From Paenibacillus timonensis (GTDB taxonomy: Bacteria > Bacillota > Bacilli > Paenibacillales > Paenibacillaceae): a stretch of DNA of 64,000 nt. A program made the position numbers and the translations under genes. How positions within the stretch are numbered: the first letter of the stretch is position 1; each line of letters starts with the position of its first letter. The notes under the pieces were generated by a model. It saw nothing but the letters and a program-made list of their open reading frames with translations. It did no database searches and had not been told where the DNA came from. Below, piece after piece: positions 27,673-35,946 of the stretch. Location: the NCBI RefSeq assembly GCF_009725205.1, contig NZ_WNZY01000001.1, positions 124,001 to 188,000 on the forward strand. Direction: 5' to 3'.

Positions 27673-29003
27673 GAATGAAATCCCTTACCCTGCGAATATG
27701 GGTCATTCTGTCGATCGTCATTTTGATCATCGCGTTGGTGACTTCACTGGCTTTTATGTTTGTTACGAATGGTTTTGAAGATGACGATGCCAAGCATCTA
27801 CTGGAGCTTACGCATCAGATCGTACTGGATTCGTTAAAGGACAATCCTGGGAATGAAAGTACGGTCGAAGCTGCGGGTCACCACTGCCGGCATTTTGTAT
27901 TTAATCTGACGGATGGGCAACTTACGCCTATTTTAGGAGAGGCGCAGATCCCAGATCCTTTAGTGAACCAATTGGAGAGCCTAGTTAACCAGGATAAAGG
28001 GCGGGTAACAGAAGAGACGATCGGTCGGACTCACTATCTCCTTCGAATGAGTCCGATTGGGGAGTCGTCCTACCTCATTTCCTATACGAACACCGATGAG
28101 CGCGAAGACATACTCAAGATCATCTTCATGGCCTTACTGGTCACCCTGTTGAGTTTGCCCATCTCGAAGTTGATTGCTAACAATATAGCCAAGCCGTTAA
28201 AGAAGCTAGAGGCATACACGAAACGGGTTGCGAATAAAGAGTGGAATAGTGAACTTGAAATCAGAAGCAAAGATGAGATCGGGAGATTGGCTATGGCTAT
28301 GAAAGAAATGAAGGACGCCTTAAGAATAGCGGATGAGGAAGAACGGAAATTCCTGCAAAGTGTTTCGCATGATTTAAAGACGCCGGTCATGGTCATAATG
28401 GGTTATGCTCAAGAAATCATCGATGGGATGTACGAGGATTCTCCAGAGGAGTCGGCGACCATTATCAAGAATGAAGCGACTCGTTTGGAGAAGAAGATCA
28501 AACAAATTCTATACTTCAATACGCTTGACTACGTCCTAGATAATGAAAAGGAATATGAAGAATTTTATCTCGATAAGCTGCTAACTTACCTCGTCACAAA
28601 TTTTCAAGCGGTAAACCCGGAATTAAACTGGAGCTTAGCGTTGAGTATCAAGCAGGCCGCCATCTTTGGCAGCCAGGATCGGATACGTGTGTCTCTAGAG
28701 AATGTGTTGGAAAATCAGCTTCGATTCGCTAAGAAGACCGTCGAAGTGACGCTCATGGATTCGGAGCGGTTTTGGGTCATTGAAATCAAGAATGACGGCC
28801 CCTCCATTTCGAAACAAGATATCCATCATATCTTTAAATCCCTCTATAAAGGGTCTAACGGAAACTTCGGTCTCGGTTTAAGCATCTCCAGTAAGATCAT
28901 TAACTACTACGGAGGAAGCATTACTGTGGAGAACCATGAGGGTCGGGTGTGCTTTAGGATCTCTTATCCTAAGAGCGGTTGGAGAGATCCAGATTATACA
29001 TGA
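27669..29003 (+). CDS. Sensor histidine kinase with HAMP domain
   Basis: A 444-residue kinase: TM1 at residues 8-31, an extracytoplasmic loop of about 115 residues with HHCRH at 71-75, TM2 at 148-170, a HAMP linker, HisKA with the phosphorylated H234 in SVSHDLKTPVMVI, and HATPase_c (NVLENQLRFA as N box, NFGLGLSISSKIINYYGGS as G box). The His/Cys cluster in the sensor loop is unusual and could bind metal or heme. The first ATG overlaps the regulator's stop by 4 bp; a second ATG at 27675 fits the AAAGGA ribosome site slightly better. Confidence 0.9.
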   Translation: MRMKSLTLRIWVILSIVILIIALVTSLAFMFVTNGFEDDDAKHLLELTHQIVLDSLKDNPGNESTVEAAGHHCRHFVFNLTDGQLTPILGEAQIPDPLVNQLESLVNQDKGRVTEETIGRTHYLLRMSPIGESSYLISYTNTDEREDILKIIFMALLVTLLSLPISKLIANNIAKPLKKLEAYTKRVANKEWNSELEIRSKDEIGRLAMAMKEMKDALRIADEEERKFLQSVSHDLKTPVMVIMGYAQEIIDGMYEDSPEESATIIKNEATRLEKKIKQILYFNTLDYVLDNEKEYEEFYLDKLLTYLVTNFQAVNPELNWSLALSIKQAAIFGSQDRIRVSLENVLENQLRFAKKTVEVTLMDSERFWVIEIKNDGPSISKQDIHHIFKSLYKGSNGNFGLGLSISSKIINYYGGSITVENHEGRVCFRISYPKSGWRDPDYT

Positions 29004-29017
29004 AGGAGGAAGGAAGA

Positions 29018-29392
29018 ATGAAATTTCTGTGTTTGGGTTACTTGGATTCAACCAAAATGGATGGTCGCCCCAAGGAAGAAATCGAGGCGGTCATGCAGAA
29101 GTGTCCGCCTCACCTCGAGCAACTCTATAACAGCGGTCAAGTGATACTAGATGCGGGTCTCTCCCCCAAAACGAGGCGCTTGCGCCGGGCAAACGGTGCG
29201 ATACAGGAGATGGAAGGTCCTTTTGCCGAAGCGGGAGAGACGATAGGCAGCGCCTTTCTGATCGAAGCTCGGGACATGGAGGAAGCAGCCCGAATAGCCT
29301 CTTTACATCCGGCAGTACAGGTTGACGCAGGGGAGCTTTTTGGATGGAGGATCGAGATCCACCCAGTCCACTACTTCAAATCTACAGAATAG
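29018..29392 (+). CDS. YciI-like (YCII-related/DGPF domain) protein
   Basis: A 124-residue protein of the ferredoxin-like YCII superfamily. MKFLCLGYLDSTKMDG opens the first strand, MEGPFAEAGETIGSAFLIEA is the DGPFAE-type signature and DMEEAARIASLHPAVQVD the following helix. Members are often adjacent to ECF sigma genes and have no confirmed reaction. GAAGGAGGAAGG lies just upstream of the ATG, which begins 15 bp after the kinase stop, so it may be the last gene of the two-component operon. Its stop codon abuts the stop of the convergent SagB-type gene, with no space for a terminator. Confidence 0.8.
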   Translation: MKFLCLGYLDSTKMDGRPKEEIEAVMQKCPPHLEQLYNSGQVILDAGLSPKTRRLRRANGAIQEMEGPFAEAGETIGSAFLIEARDMEEAARIASLHPAVQVDAGELFGWRIEIHPVHYFKSTE

Positions 29393-30166
29393 TCATTCTT
29401 GGGTCGAAATTCGCTTCTTCCCAACAGCCCCGAGGAAAAGAACGAATTCATCCTCTCCGTCTAACCCTAACACCTCATCGATGAGGTTTTGGTCATAGAT
29501 CCCGATCGCGCAAGCCCCGGCATCAATCGATTCGCTTGCCAGGTAAAGGTTCTGGGAGACATGACCAATATCGATGAGGATTTTTTTGTGCGCGGAGATA
29601 TCATATTTCCATTCCGAACGGTAGGGAATCGTACTCCATGCGAACAGGACAGCCGCTTTTTTCGTAAAATGGGGGACAAAGGGCTGCTCTAAGGTAATCG
29701 CATCAATTTTTCGATCCATTTCGTCCAGCTCAGACACAAACAAGAGCTTGTGCTCGACCGGTAGGTATCGGTAAATTCCTTGGCGGATGCCCTCTACCCG
29801 CATAATGAAAAGATAAGTTTCAAAAGTATGGGTTGCGCCGCTGCACGGTACCGTACGAAGGGTGAGTCCGGTCTTCGTGGTACTCGTAATGCCTTGAGTC
29901 GCCCATAAGAGATAGGATAACTCCTCAAGCTGTAAACTTTCCGCCGAATAAAACCGGGTACTTCTTCGGTCCTTGATGCAATCATAAATATTTGATCTAC
30001 TGACAACCTCCTCGCTTGGCTCCGGAAGGTCAATCATCTCGGAGGTAGAGGAGTAAGGCTTCACGATCGCGGGTTGGGGTAAGCCCTTTATCTTATCTGT
30101 TTTCACATGCTTAAATTCAAGGAAATTGGACTTTAAGAAGTTTCGTTGCTGTTCATATCGTCCCAT
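29393..30166 (-). CDS. SagB/ThcOx-type FMN-dependent dehydrogenase
   Basis: A 257-residue nitroreductase-fold protein. RRSTRFYSAESLQLEELSYL is the FMN-binding start of the family, followed by LLWATQGIT and RTVPCSGATHTFETYLF, the SagB variant of the PSAG motif, with DIGHVSQNLYLASES and VLGLDGEDEFVLFLGAVGKK at the end. SagB proteins oxidise azolines in thiazole/oxazole peptides, but no precursor peptide or YcaO cyclodehydratase is nearby, so an orphan redox role is more likely. ATG follows a TAGGAGGATC ribosome site. Confidence 0.85.
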   Translation of the reverse strand: MGRYEQQRNFLKSNFLEFKHVKTDKIKGLPQPAIVKPYSSTSEMIDLPEPSEEVVSRSNIYDCIKDRRSTRFYSAESLQLEELSYLLWATQGITSTTKTGLTLRTVPCSGATHTFETYLFIMRVEGIRQGIYRYLPVEHKLLFVSELDEMDRKIDAITLEQPFVPHFTKKAAVLFAWSTIPYRSEWKYDISAHKKILIDIGHVSQNLYLASESIDAGACAIGIYDQNLIDEVLGLDGEDEFVLFLGAVGKKRISTQE

Positions 30167-30259
30167 GCTAGATCCTCCTAGGATATTTCTACTCGTTAAA
30201 AAGTATACACCTCTAGGTCGGCGAGCTTGTGATATGAATCACGTACTCGTTCTCAGATC

Positions 30260-30300
30260 GAAAACGGCGATCCTCCGCTCTCGGAGAATCGCCGCTCGTC
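30260..30300 (-). terminator. Terminator of the POT transporter gene
   Basis: On the minus strand CGGCGAT, CTCCG, a short loop, CGGAG and ATCGCCG form a long stem followed by TTTTC. It lies 24 bp after the stop of the POT transporter gene. Confidence 0.75.
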
Positions 30301-30323
30301 TTATTGATCTATTGCGCTGCGGG

Positions 30324-31817
30324 TTAGCGTATTCCCTTCATAAACCCCTGGATTTTGGAGGAGAAGGAGAAGAGTAGAACGCTGAGGAGGATGGCCGCTC
30401 CTCCAATGACGCCAAAGTACGCCATTTCGGTGTCGGGCGAATAAAATTTAACCACTTGCGCATTCATCGCTTGGGCCGCCGCGCTGGACAAGAACCATAA
30501 GCTCATGGTCTGGGCGGAGAAAGCGGAGGGCGCCAACTTGGTCGTTGCCGACAGTCCGACAGGAGACAAGCACAATTCTCCTAGCACCACGATGAAATAA
30601 CTCAGCACGAGCCATAACGGATTAACCAAGGCATCCTCGCCGCCAAAGTAAGCCGGTAAGAGGATGACCAAGAAGGATAATCCGGCGAATAACAAGCCAA
30701 AGGCGAATTTCTTCGGGATCGACGGCTGCCGTTTGCCGAGCTTCAACCAGAACCAGGCAAATACGGGAGCTAGCGTGATAATGAATAATGGATTTAAAGA
30801 TTGAAACCAAGCGGGTGAAATATGAATTCCGGCAAAATCCAACTGCGTCCGCTTATCTGCATAATTGGCAAGAATGGTCGACCCTTGTTCTTGAATCGCC
30901 CAGAACATGATCGCCGCAATAAACAGCGGAATATAAGCAATGAGTCTGGAACGTTCAACGCTTGTCGTGCGTGGGCTGCGGTACATCACAATAAAATAGG
31001 ATGTTGGAATCACAATCCCCAGAATGCCTACGATTACGATAAACGATTCAAAGGTCAGCCAACCTAATGGGATGGCGATGGCGACGATCGCAGCAAGAAG
31101 CAATACGCTGATCCCGATTCGGCGGAACACCTTTTTTCGTTCATCCGGTGATAACGGACTAGGTACGGATGTGCCTGCAAGGCCGAGGTTTCTTTTTCTC
31201 GTATAGATAAAGATAGCTAATCCAAGGAACATGCCGACGGCAGCAATGCCGAAGCCCAAGTGGAAATTGTAATCCATGCCGACGGTGCCTACAATGAGCG
31301 GGGAGAGGAAGGCGCCCAAATTGATCCCCATATAGAAGATGCTGAAGCCTGCATCCCGGCGCGAGTCTTGTTCACTATAAAGTTCTCCGACAATGCTGGA
31401 GACGTTGGGCTTCAACAAGCCCGTACCCAATACGATCAGAACCATGGAAACAAAAAACAAGGAGACACTTCCTGGAATAGCCAGGGCAATATGCCCCAGC
31501 ATGATGAATATGCCGCCGTAAAATACCGCTTTAGATGCCCCGAATACCCGGTCCGCCAACCAACCGCCAATAATTCCGGACATATACACAAGCGAGCCGT
31601 AAATGGACATAATGGCGAGAGCCATGCTCTCCTCCATGCCGAGTCCGCCTTGACTCAATTCGTAGTACATATAATAAACCAGAATCGCTTTCATTCCATA
31701 GTAGGAGAAACGCTCCCAAAACTCCGTGAAGAACAGGGTAAACAATCCCTTGGGATGCCCAAAAAATCCTCGTTGTGGAACGCTCTCCACAATCTTTTGC
31801 TTGTTTAAGTCCGTCAT
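30324..31817 (-). CDS. POT-family proton-dependent oligopeptide transporter (DtpT-like)
   Basis: A 497-residue MFS transporter of the PTR2/POT family with about 14 helices. FFTEFWERFSYYGMKAILVY contains the ExxERFxYYG proton-coupling motif on helix 1, and FSIFYMGINLGAFLSPLIVG is the PTR2 signature on helix 5. These proteins import di- and tripeptides with protons. GGGAGGAAATAACAGC precedes the ATG. Upstream, a 315-bp gap (31818-32132) separates it from the divergent FAD oxidoreductase; that gap holds promoter-like A/T-rich sequence and the hairpin at 32084-32127. Confidence 0.92.
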   Translation of the reverse strand: MTDLNKQKIVESVPQRGFFGHPKGLFTLFFTEFWERFSYYGMKAILVYYMYYELSQGGLGMEESMALAIMSIYGSLVYMSGIIGGWLADRVFGASKAVFYGGIFIMLGHIALAIPGSVSLFFVSMVLIVLGTGLLKPNVSSIVGELYSEQDSRRDAGFSIFYMGINLGAFLSPLIVGTVGMDYNFHLGFGIAAVGMFLGLAIFIYTRKRNLGLAGTSVPSPLSPDERKKVFRRIGISVLLLAAIVAIAIPLGWLTFESFIVIVGILGIVIPTSYFIVMYRSPRTTSVERSRLIAYIPLFIAAIMFWAIQEQGSTILANYADKRTQLDFAGIHISPAWFQSLNPLFIITLAPVFAWFWLKLGKRQPSIPKKFAFGLLFAGLSFLVILLPAYFGGEDALVNPLWLVLSYFIVVLGELCLSPVGLSATTKLAPSAFSAQTMSLWFLSSAAAQAMNAQVVKFYSPDTEMAYFGVIGGAAILLSVLLFSFSSKIQGFMKGIR

Positions 31818-32083
31818 GCTGTTATTTCCTCCCTAGGCGGCAATCAATGGTGTGCTTGAAATGCAAATGCACGGTACTAAGAATCAGAATACCCAGTAAT
31901 GGCCGTTTTCAACTGGATACGAAAAAACAGTATAACACACGTAGGATGGGCTTAACTATAAGATTGGTTGCACGTAAAGATATTGGCAGGACATCGACAG
32001 ACTGTTCGACCGCTTCTACACGGCGGATCGATCAAGAGCAAGCCGGAGAACAGGCATGTTCTCTTTATCCTGTCACAAATCAT

Positions 32084-32127
32084 GAGGCCTCCTCGTCTTG
32101 AGTACAGCTTGAAGATAAGGGAGGCCC
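32084..32127 (+). promoter_or_regulatory. Leader hairpin that could mask the ribosome site of the FAD oxidoreductase gene
   Basis: GGCCTCC (32086-32092) is complementary to GGAGGCC (32120-32126), which is part of the AAGGGAGG ribosome site for the ATG at 32133. An inner TCTT/AAGA pairing extends the stem. If formed, the hairpin would block initiation. No known riboswitch motif was recognised in the rest of 31818-32132. Confidence 0.35.
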
Positions 32128-32132
32128 TTCTT

Positions 32133-33476
32133 ATGGAAAAATGGGATGTTACAGTGATCGGCGGCGGGTTAGCTGGTTTGACGACGGCGGCCTTTTTGGC
32201 AAAACAGGGTTTGCGGACCTTGGTTCTGGAACAGAGTTCGAGATGGGGAGGACGTGCATCAACCGATGAGAAAGACGGCTGCTTGTTTAATATGGGCCCG
32301 CACGCGCTTTATAGCCGGGGGCAAGGACTTCAAATTCTGCAAGAGCTCGGACTTGATCCTGACGGGAACGAAGCGGTTCTTGGCGGCCGTCTTGTTACAC
32401 CAAACGGGATTCATGCTCTGCCGGTATCGGCTCGGGAACTGTTGAAGACCACCGCATTCTCCTTTCGAGAGAAATTGGAGTTCGCTCGGGTGTTGACGAA
32501 AGTCTCGAGGGCCACTCTGCTGGGAGAATGCATGCATGTAACCTTGGAAGAGTGGGTCAACCAAATCACAAGCCAGGAGACCGTAAGAAAGTTTCTGTAC
32601 AGCTTGTTTCGGCTCGGAACTTATTCGAACGCGCCGTCGCGGGTGAGCGCGGGAGCCTGCCTTCGGCAATTTCAGATCAGCAAGGGCGGGGTCCGGTATC
32701 TGCATGGAGGATGGCAAGCGATGATCGACTCCCTCACGGCCTTGACCCAATCGGCTGGAGCTGTCTTGCGTACCGGACAAAAAGTCACTAGCATTACCGG
32801 AGCTCATCCCGCTATGAGAATCCACCTCGCGGACCACACGGAACTCGAAACCCAATCTATCGTCGCAGCGCTTGACCCCCAGGTGACCCATCAACTGACG
32901 GGAAAGGTGCCGAATTCGCATCTGGCCGCTCTTTGTGAAAGATTGATTCCTGTACGGGGGGCGGCTCTCGATCTTGCGTTACGCAGATTACCCGATCCTA
33001 ATATCAACTTCGCGCTCCATCTCGACCAACCGTATTATTTCTCTAACCATTCCAACGTTGCCAGATTAACGAGAGATGACCGGCATGTCGTTCTGCACCT
33101 CTATAAATATACAAGTCCGGACGATAACCCCAATGCCGAGCGCGACCGGAAGGAGCTCGAGGAATTTCTTGACCTGCTCCAACCGGGATGGAGAAAAGAG
33201 CTGATAACCTCCCGCTATCTTCCGCGGATCCCCGTTACCTACGGCCTCCAAACGGTGGAACGGGCTTGCTCCAACGGGGAGGAAACTCTCGTGTCGGATA
33301 TCCCGGGCCTATATCTAGCGGGCGACTGGACTGCGGGTGACGCCATGTTGTCTGATGCCGCCATCGTCAGCGGGAAGGAAGCGGCTGAACACATCCTGCA
33401 TAGGAAAATGTCATTGGCGACATCGATCCCTGCTTCGTCTATACTGAAAATGGAATCTAGCAAAGAGCGACGCTAA
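32133..33476 (+). CDS. FAD-dependent amine/carotenoid oxidoreductase-like protein
   Basis: A 447-residue flavoprotein. VIGGGLAGLTTAAFLAKQG is the N-terminal GxGxxG FAD-binding fold, followed by LVLEQSSRWGGRAST (E and GG motif of the protoporphyrinogen oxidase/phytoene desaturase superfamily). Near the end, IPGLYLAGDWTAGDAMLSDA is the second FAD motif. The substrate is not evident; there are no carotenoid genes beside it. AAGGGAGG at 32117-32124 is 8 nt before ATG. The SigJ-type sigma factor follows by 31 bp, a linkage that suggests the sigma factor controls this oxidoreductase. Confidence 0.85.
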   Translation: MEKWDVTVIGGGLAGLTTAAFLAKQGLRTLVLEQSSRWGGRASTDEKDGCLFNMGPHALYSRGQGLQILQELGLDPDGNEAVLGGRLVTPNGIHALPVSARELLKTTAFSFREKLEFARVLTKVSRATLLGECMHVTLEEWVNQITSQETVRKFLYSLFRLGTYSNAPSRVSAGACLRQFQISKGGVRYLHGGWQAMIDSLTALTQSAGAVLRTGQKVTSITGAHPAMRIHLADHTELETQSIVAALDPQVTHQLTGKVPNSHLAALCERLIPVRGAALDLALRRLPDPNINFALHLDQPYYFSNHSNVARLTRDDRHVVLHLYKYTSPDDNPNAERDRKELEEFLDLLQPGWRKELITSRYLPRIPVTYGLQTVERACSNGEETLVSDIPGLYLAGDWTAGDAMLSDAAIVSGKEAAEHILHRKMSLATSIPASSILKMESSKERR

Positions 33477-33507
33477 TCACGTTTACAGGAACTAGGGGGG
33501 AACCAGG

Positions 33508-34389
33508 ATCGACACGAACGACCTTTACATCGAATACAGGCCACTTCTGTTTTCACTGGCTTATCGAATGCTTGGCACCGTCATGGATGCAGAAGATACC
33601 GTGCAGGAGACCTTTGCTTCGTATGCGGGATTGAAAGAGGTAAGCGCCATTCGCAATCCTCGGGCTTACCTCTGTAAAATGGTGACGAACCGATGTATCG
33701 ATTTTTTGCGTTCTGCTAAACAACGTCGTGAAGTCTACACGGGTCCTTGGTTGCCGGAGCCCGTCGTCTGGCGTAACGATAATGACGGGGCCGGTCATGA
33801 CCCGATGCATGAGTTGCTAAGCCGCGATGATTTGACCATGGCTTACCTGTTCATGATGGAGACACTTACTCCGACAGAACGTGCAGTCTTGGTTTTACGT
33901 GAAGCCTTTCAGTATGATTATGGAGAGATCGCGAGCATCGTTGGCAAGACCGAAGCCAATTGCCGAAAAATACATTCCCGAGCGAAGCAAAAAGTTCAAC
34001 CGGAGGCTGCCGATCGCCGCGTCGACTACGAGAAGGATCAGACGGTGTTAAATCGTTTTATCTCAGCCCTTTCCATGGGCGACACGAACACGTTGCTTCA
34101 GTTGCTTACCCATGATGCGACCTTGCTCTCCGATGGCGGCGGGAAAGTCTTGGCCGCGGTTAATCCGATTGTTACTTCGGCCCGTGTGATCGCGTTTTTA
34201 CAAGGCATCGTCCGCAATTCCCCCTCGAACAGCACGATCGATGTGGTCACCATTAACGGTCAACCGGGGCTTCTGTTAAAAGTCGAAGATCATGTGGTCG
34301 GCACCGTATCATTCGAACGAGAAGGTGAACGGATTCGGAGAATATTCATGGTCCGGAACCCGGACAAATTGCTACGAATCAACCCTTGA
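33508..34389 (+). CDS. SigJ/ECF41-type sigma factor with SnoaL-like C-terminus, apparent ATC start
   Basis: A 293-residue ECF sigma factor. Region 2 (YRPLLFSLAYRMLGTVMDAE, then DTVQETF) and region 4 (LTPTERAVLVLREAFQYDYG, then EIASIVGKTEANCRKIHSRA) precede a SnoaL/NTF2-like domain (residues about 180-290) that modulates activity in this family. Homologues start about 20 residues before the first in-frame ATG (33568). In that interval the frame holds no ATG, GTG or TTG; the best initiator is ATC at 33508-33510, 7 nt after AGGGGGG. An in-frame TAG lies five codons upstream. ATC initiation, or an ATG-to-ATC mutation, must be considered. Confidence 0.8.
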   Translation: MDTNDLYIEYRPLLFSLAYRMLGTVMDAEDTVQETFASYAGLKEVSAIRNPRAYLCKMVTNRCIDFLRSAKQRREVYTGPWLPEPVVWRNDNDGAGHDPMHELLSRDDLTMAYLFMMETLTPTERAVLVLREAFQYDYGEIASIVGKTEANCRKIHSRAKQKVQPEAADRRVDYEKDQTVLNRFISALSMGDTNTLLQLLTHDATLLSDGGGKVLAAVNPIVTSARVIAFLQGIVRNSPSNSTIDVVTINGQPGLLLKVEDHVVGTVSFEREGERIRRIFMVRNPDKLLRINP

Positions 34390-34460
34390 TACGTAAGTCA
34401 AAAGGCGGGAATGGGGAGAGTCCCTATCCTGCCTTTCTCGCATGTGGCTATGGAATTATC

Positions 34461-35813
34461 CTAGTGCACTAATGCTTCCAGTTCCGGCTGCAATTTATTT
34501 CGCAGCGCATACAGCATGAAGGCTCCAACAAGGAACGCGGCGGCATCCGCGATGACTAGTGACCAGACCACGCCGTGGAAGCCGTTCATTTGATTGGCGA
34601 TATAGAGCACGGGAATCAGTGTGACGCCTTGAATCACCGACATGATCAAGGCGGCGGTTCCTTGTGCGGTTGCTTGGAAGATCCCTGTAAACAAGGAGGT
34701 CGTTCCAGAGATGAATAAGGATAAGAACGTGACATGCAGAATGTAGCTGCCCATTTCGATTAGGAGCGGATCATTCGTGAATAAGCCGATCAAGTGGTCG
34801 GAAATCAGAAAGACGATGACGCCGAACAAGACCGCTAACACGCCAATGGATTTGATCGTAAATCCGATGGTTTGCTTCATTCTTAATCGATTCGCTGTGA
34901 ATGTAAAGGCAATCAACGGCACGACTCCCTCGCATAACCCCATCAGAATAAACTCCGGAAACTGCAGCAAACGCGATGAAATCCCGTAAGCCGCTACAGC
35001 TTGATCCCCATATTCAACGAGAAAATGGTTGAAGATCAGCGACATCGCACCCAAGAAGACACTCATAATAAAGACGGGAATTCCGACTTTGAGCACATTG
35101 CTGAGAATTTCCTTGTTCACCTTGAACCAGTTGAAGGAGACGGTTAAGAATTGGCTCCTAACCCCCATATGGAAGGCGTAGAAAGCACTCGCGACCAGGT
35201 TGGAAACAACCGTAGCCGACGCCACGCCGATGACCCCCCAATGGAAAACGAAAATGACCAGCGCATCAAGCACAATATTTACGACAACACTCAGTATCAT
35301 CCCCACCATCGACGTGATGGCCGCCCCTTCTGAACGTACGATGTTCTCCAGCGTGAAGAAGAGGATAACGAAGGGGGAACCGATAAGCATCATCAAGACA
35401 TAGTCCTTCGTGAAGCCGAAGGAGTCAGGCGTTGCCCCTAAGCCATGGACGATCGAGTCGATCAACGGGAGGCCCGCGGCAATGACGATCAGACCGAGAA
35501 CGAGGCTGCTGTAAAAAGCGAAGGAAGAAACATGCTTCACATCTTCATATTTTTTCTCGCCGAGCAAACGGGAGATGAAGGTGCCCCCGCCTATACCGAT
35601 CAAGTTGCCTAACGACATGATGACGGCGAATAAGGGCAAGGTTAACGCGAGCGCGGTTAACATTGCGGTATTACCCAGTGTGCCAAGGAAATAGGCATTC
35701 AAGATGGAGTAAATCACGCTCATTGACGTACCTAACATCATTGGAACGGCAAAGTGAGCTACGGCTTTGGCGATGGGGGCCTTCTCAAAGTAATGGAGGT
35801 TCTCTGCATCCAT
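34461..35813 (-). CDS. MATE-family multidrug efflux transporter
   Basis: A 450-residue transporter with 12 predicted helices in two similar halves. IAKAVAHFAVPMMLGTSMSV begins the first half, IGIGGGTFISRLLGEKKYED is the helix 2-3 MATE motif, and the second half repeats it (GLCEGVVPLIAFTFTANRLR). It resembles MepA-type exporters of cationic drugs. The ATG at 35811-35813, preceded by GGTGATCC, was chosen over an upstream GTG. It is divergent from the TetR gene at 35947, sharing an operator region with three 13-bp repeats, so repression by that TetR is likely. Confidence 0.9.
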   Translation of the reverse strand: MDAENLHYFEKAPIAKAVAHFAVPMMLGTSMSVIYSILNAYFLGTLGNTAMLTALALTLPLFAVIMSLGNLIGIGGGTFISRLLGEKKYEDVKHVSSFAFYSSLVLGLIVIAAGLPLIDSIVHGLGATPDSFGFTKDYVLMMLIGSPFVILFFTLENIVRSEGAAITSMVGMILSVVVNIVLDALVIFVFHWGVIGVASATVVSNLVASAFYAFHMGVRSQFLTVSFNWFKVNKEILSNVLKVGIPVFIMSVFLGAMSLIFNHFLVEYGDQAVAAYGISSRLLQFPEFILMGLCEGVVPLIAFTFTANRLRMKQTIGFTIKSIGVLAVLFGVIVFLISDHLIGLFTNDPLLIEMGSYILHVTFLSLFISGTTSLFTGIFQATAQGTAALIMSVIQGVTLIPVLYIANQMNGFHGVVWSLVIADAAAFLVGAFMLYALRNKLQPELEALVH

Positions 35814-35845
35814 GTGGATCACCACTTTCTCTTTTTTTGATCAAT

Positions 35846-35928
35846 CTAACACTGTTAGTTTGAACCTTACAGTGTTAGATGATATCATGGACCTAATCGA
35901 ACTGTAAAGCATAAACTTACACTGTTAG
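35846..35928. promoter_or_regulatory. Three 13-bp operators of the MATE/TetR pair
   Basis: CTAACACTGTTAG (35846-35858, perfect palindrome), CTTACAGTGTTAG (35866-35878) and CTTACACTGTTAG (35916-35928) share the consensus CTWACASTGTTAG. Centres are 20 and 50 bp apart, whole helical turns, so bound repressors would lie on one face. Site 2 lies in the spacer of the TetR promoter and at the start site of the MATE promoter; site 3 touches the MATE -35. Confidence 0.75.
35860..35908. promoter_or_regulatory. Overlapping divergent promoters sharing a palindromic -10
   Basis: Plus strand: TTGAAC (35860-35865), 17 bp, TATCAT (35883-35888), reading to TetR. Minus strand: TTTACA (complement 35903-35908), 18 bp, TATCAT (complement 35879-35884), reading to MATE. 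The two -10 boxes interlock in the 10-bp palindrome ATGATATCAT (35879-35888), so only one polymerase can bind at a time. Confidence 0.6.
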
Positions 35929-35946
35929 ATAAAAGGGCGGATTTTA

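Noticed and set aside
29393..31817. SagB-type gene beside a peptide transporter as a thiazole/oxazole peptide cluster
   Set aside because: No YcaO protein, precursor peptide or leader peptidase is present.
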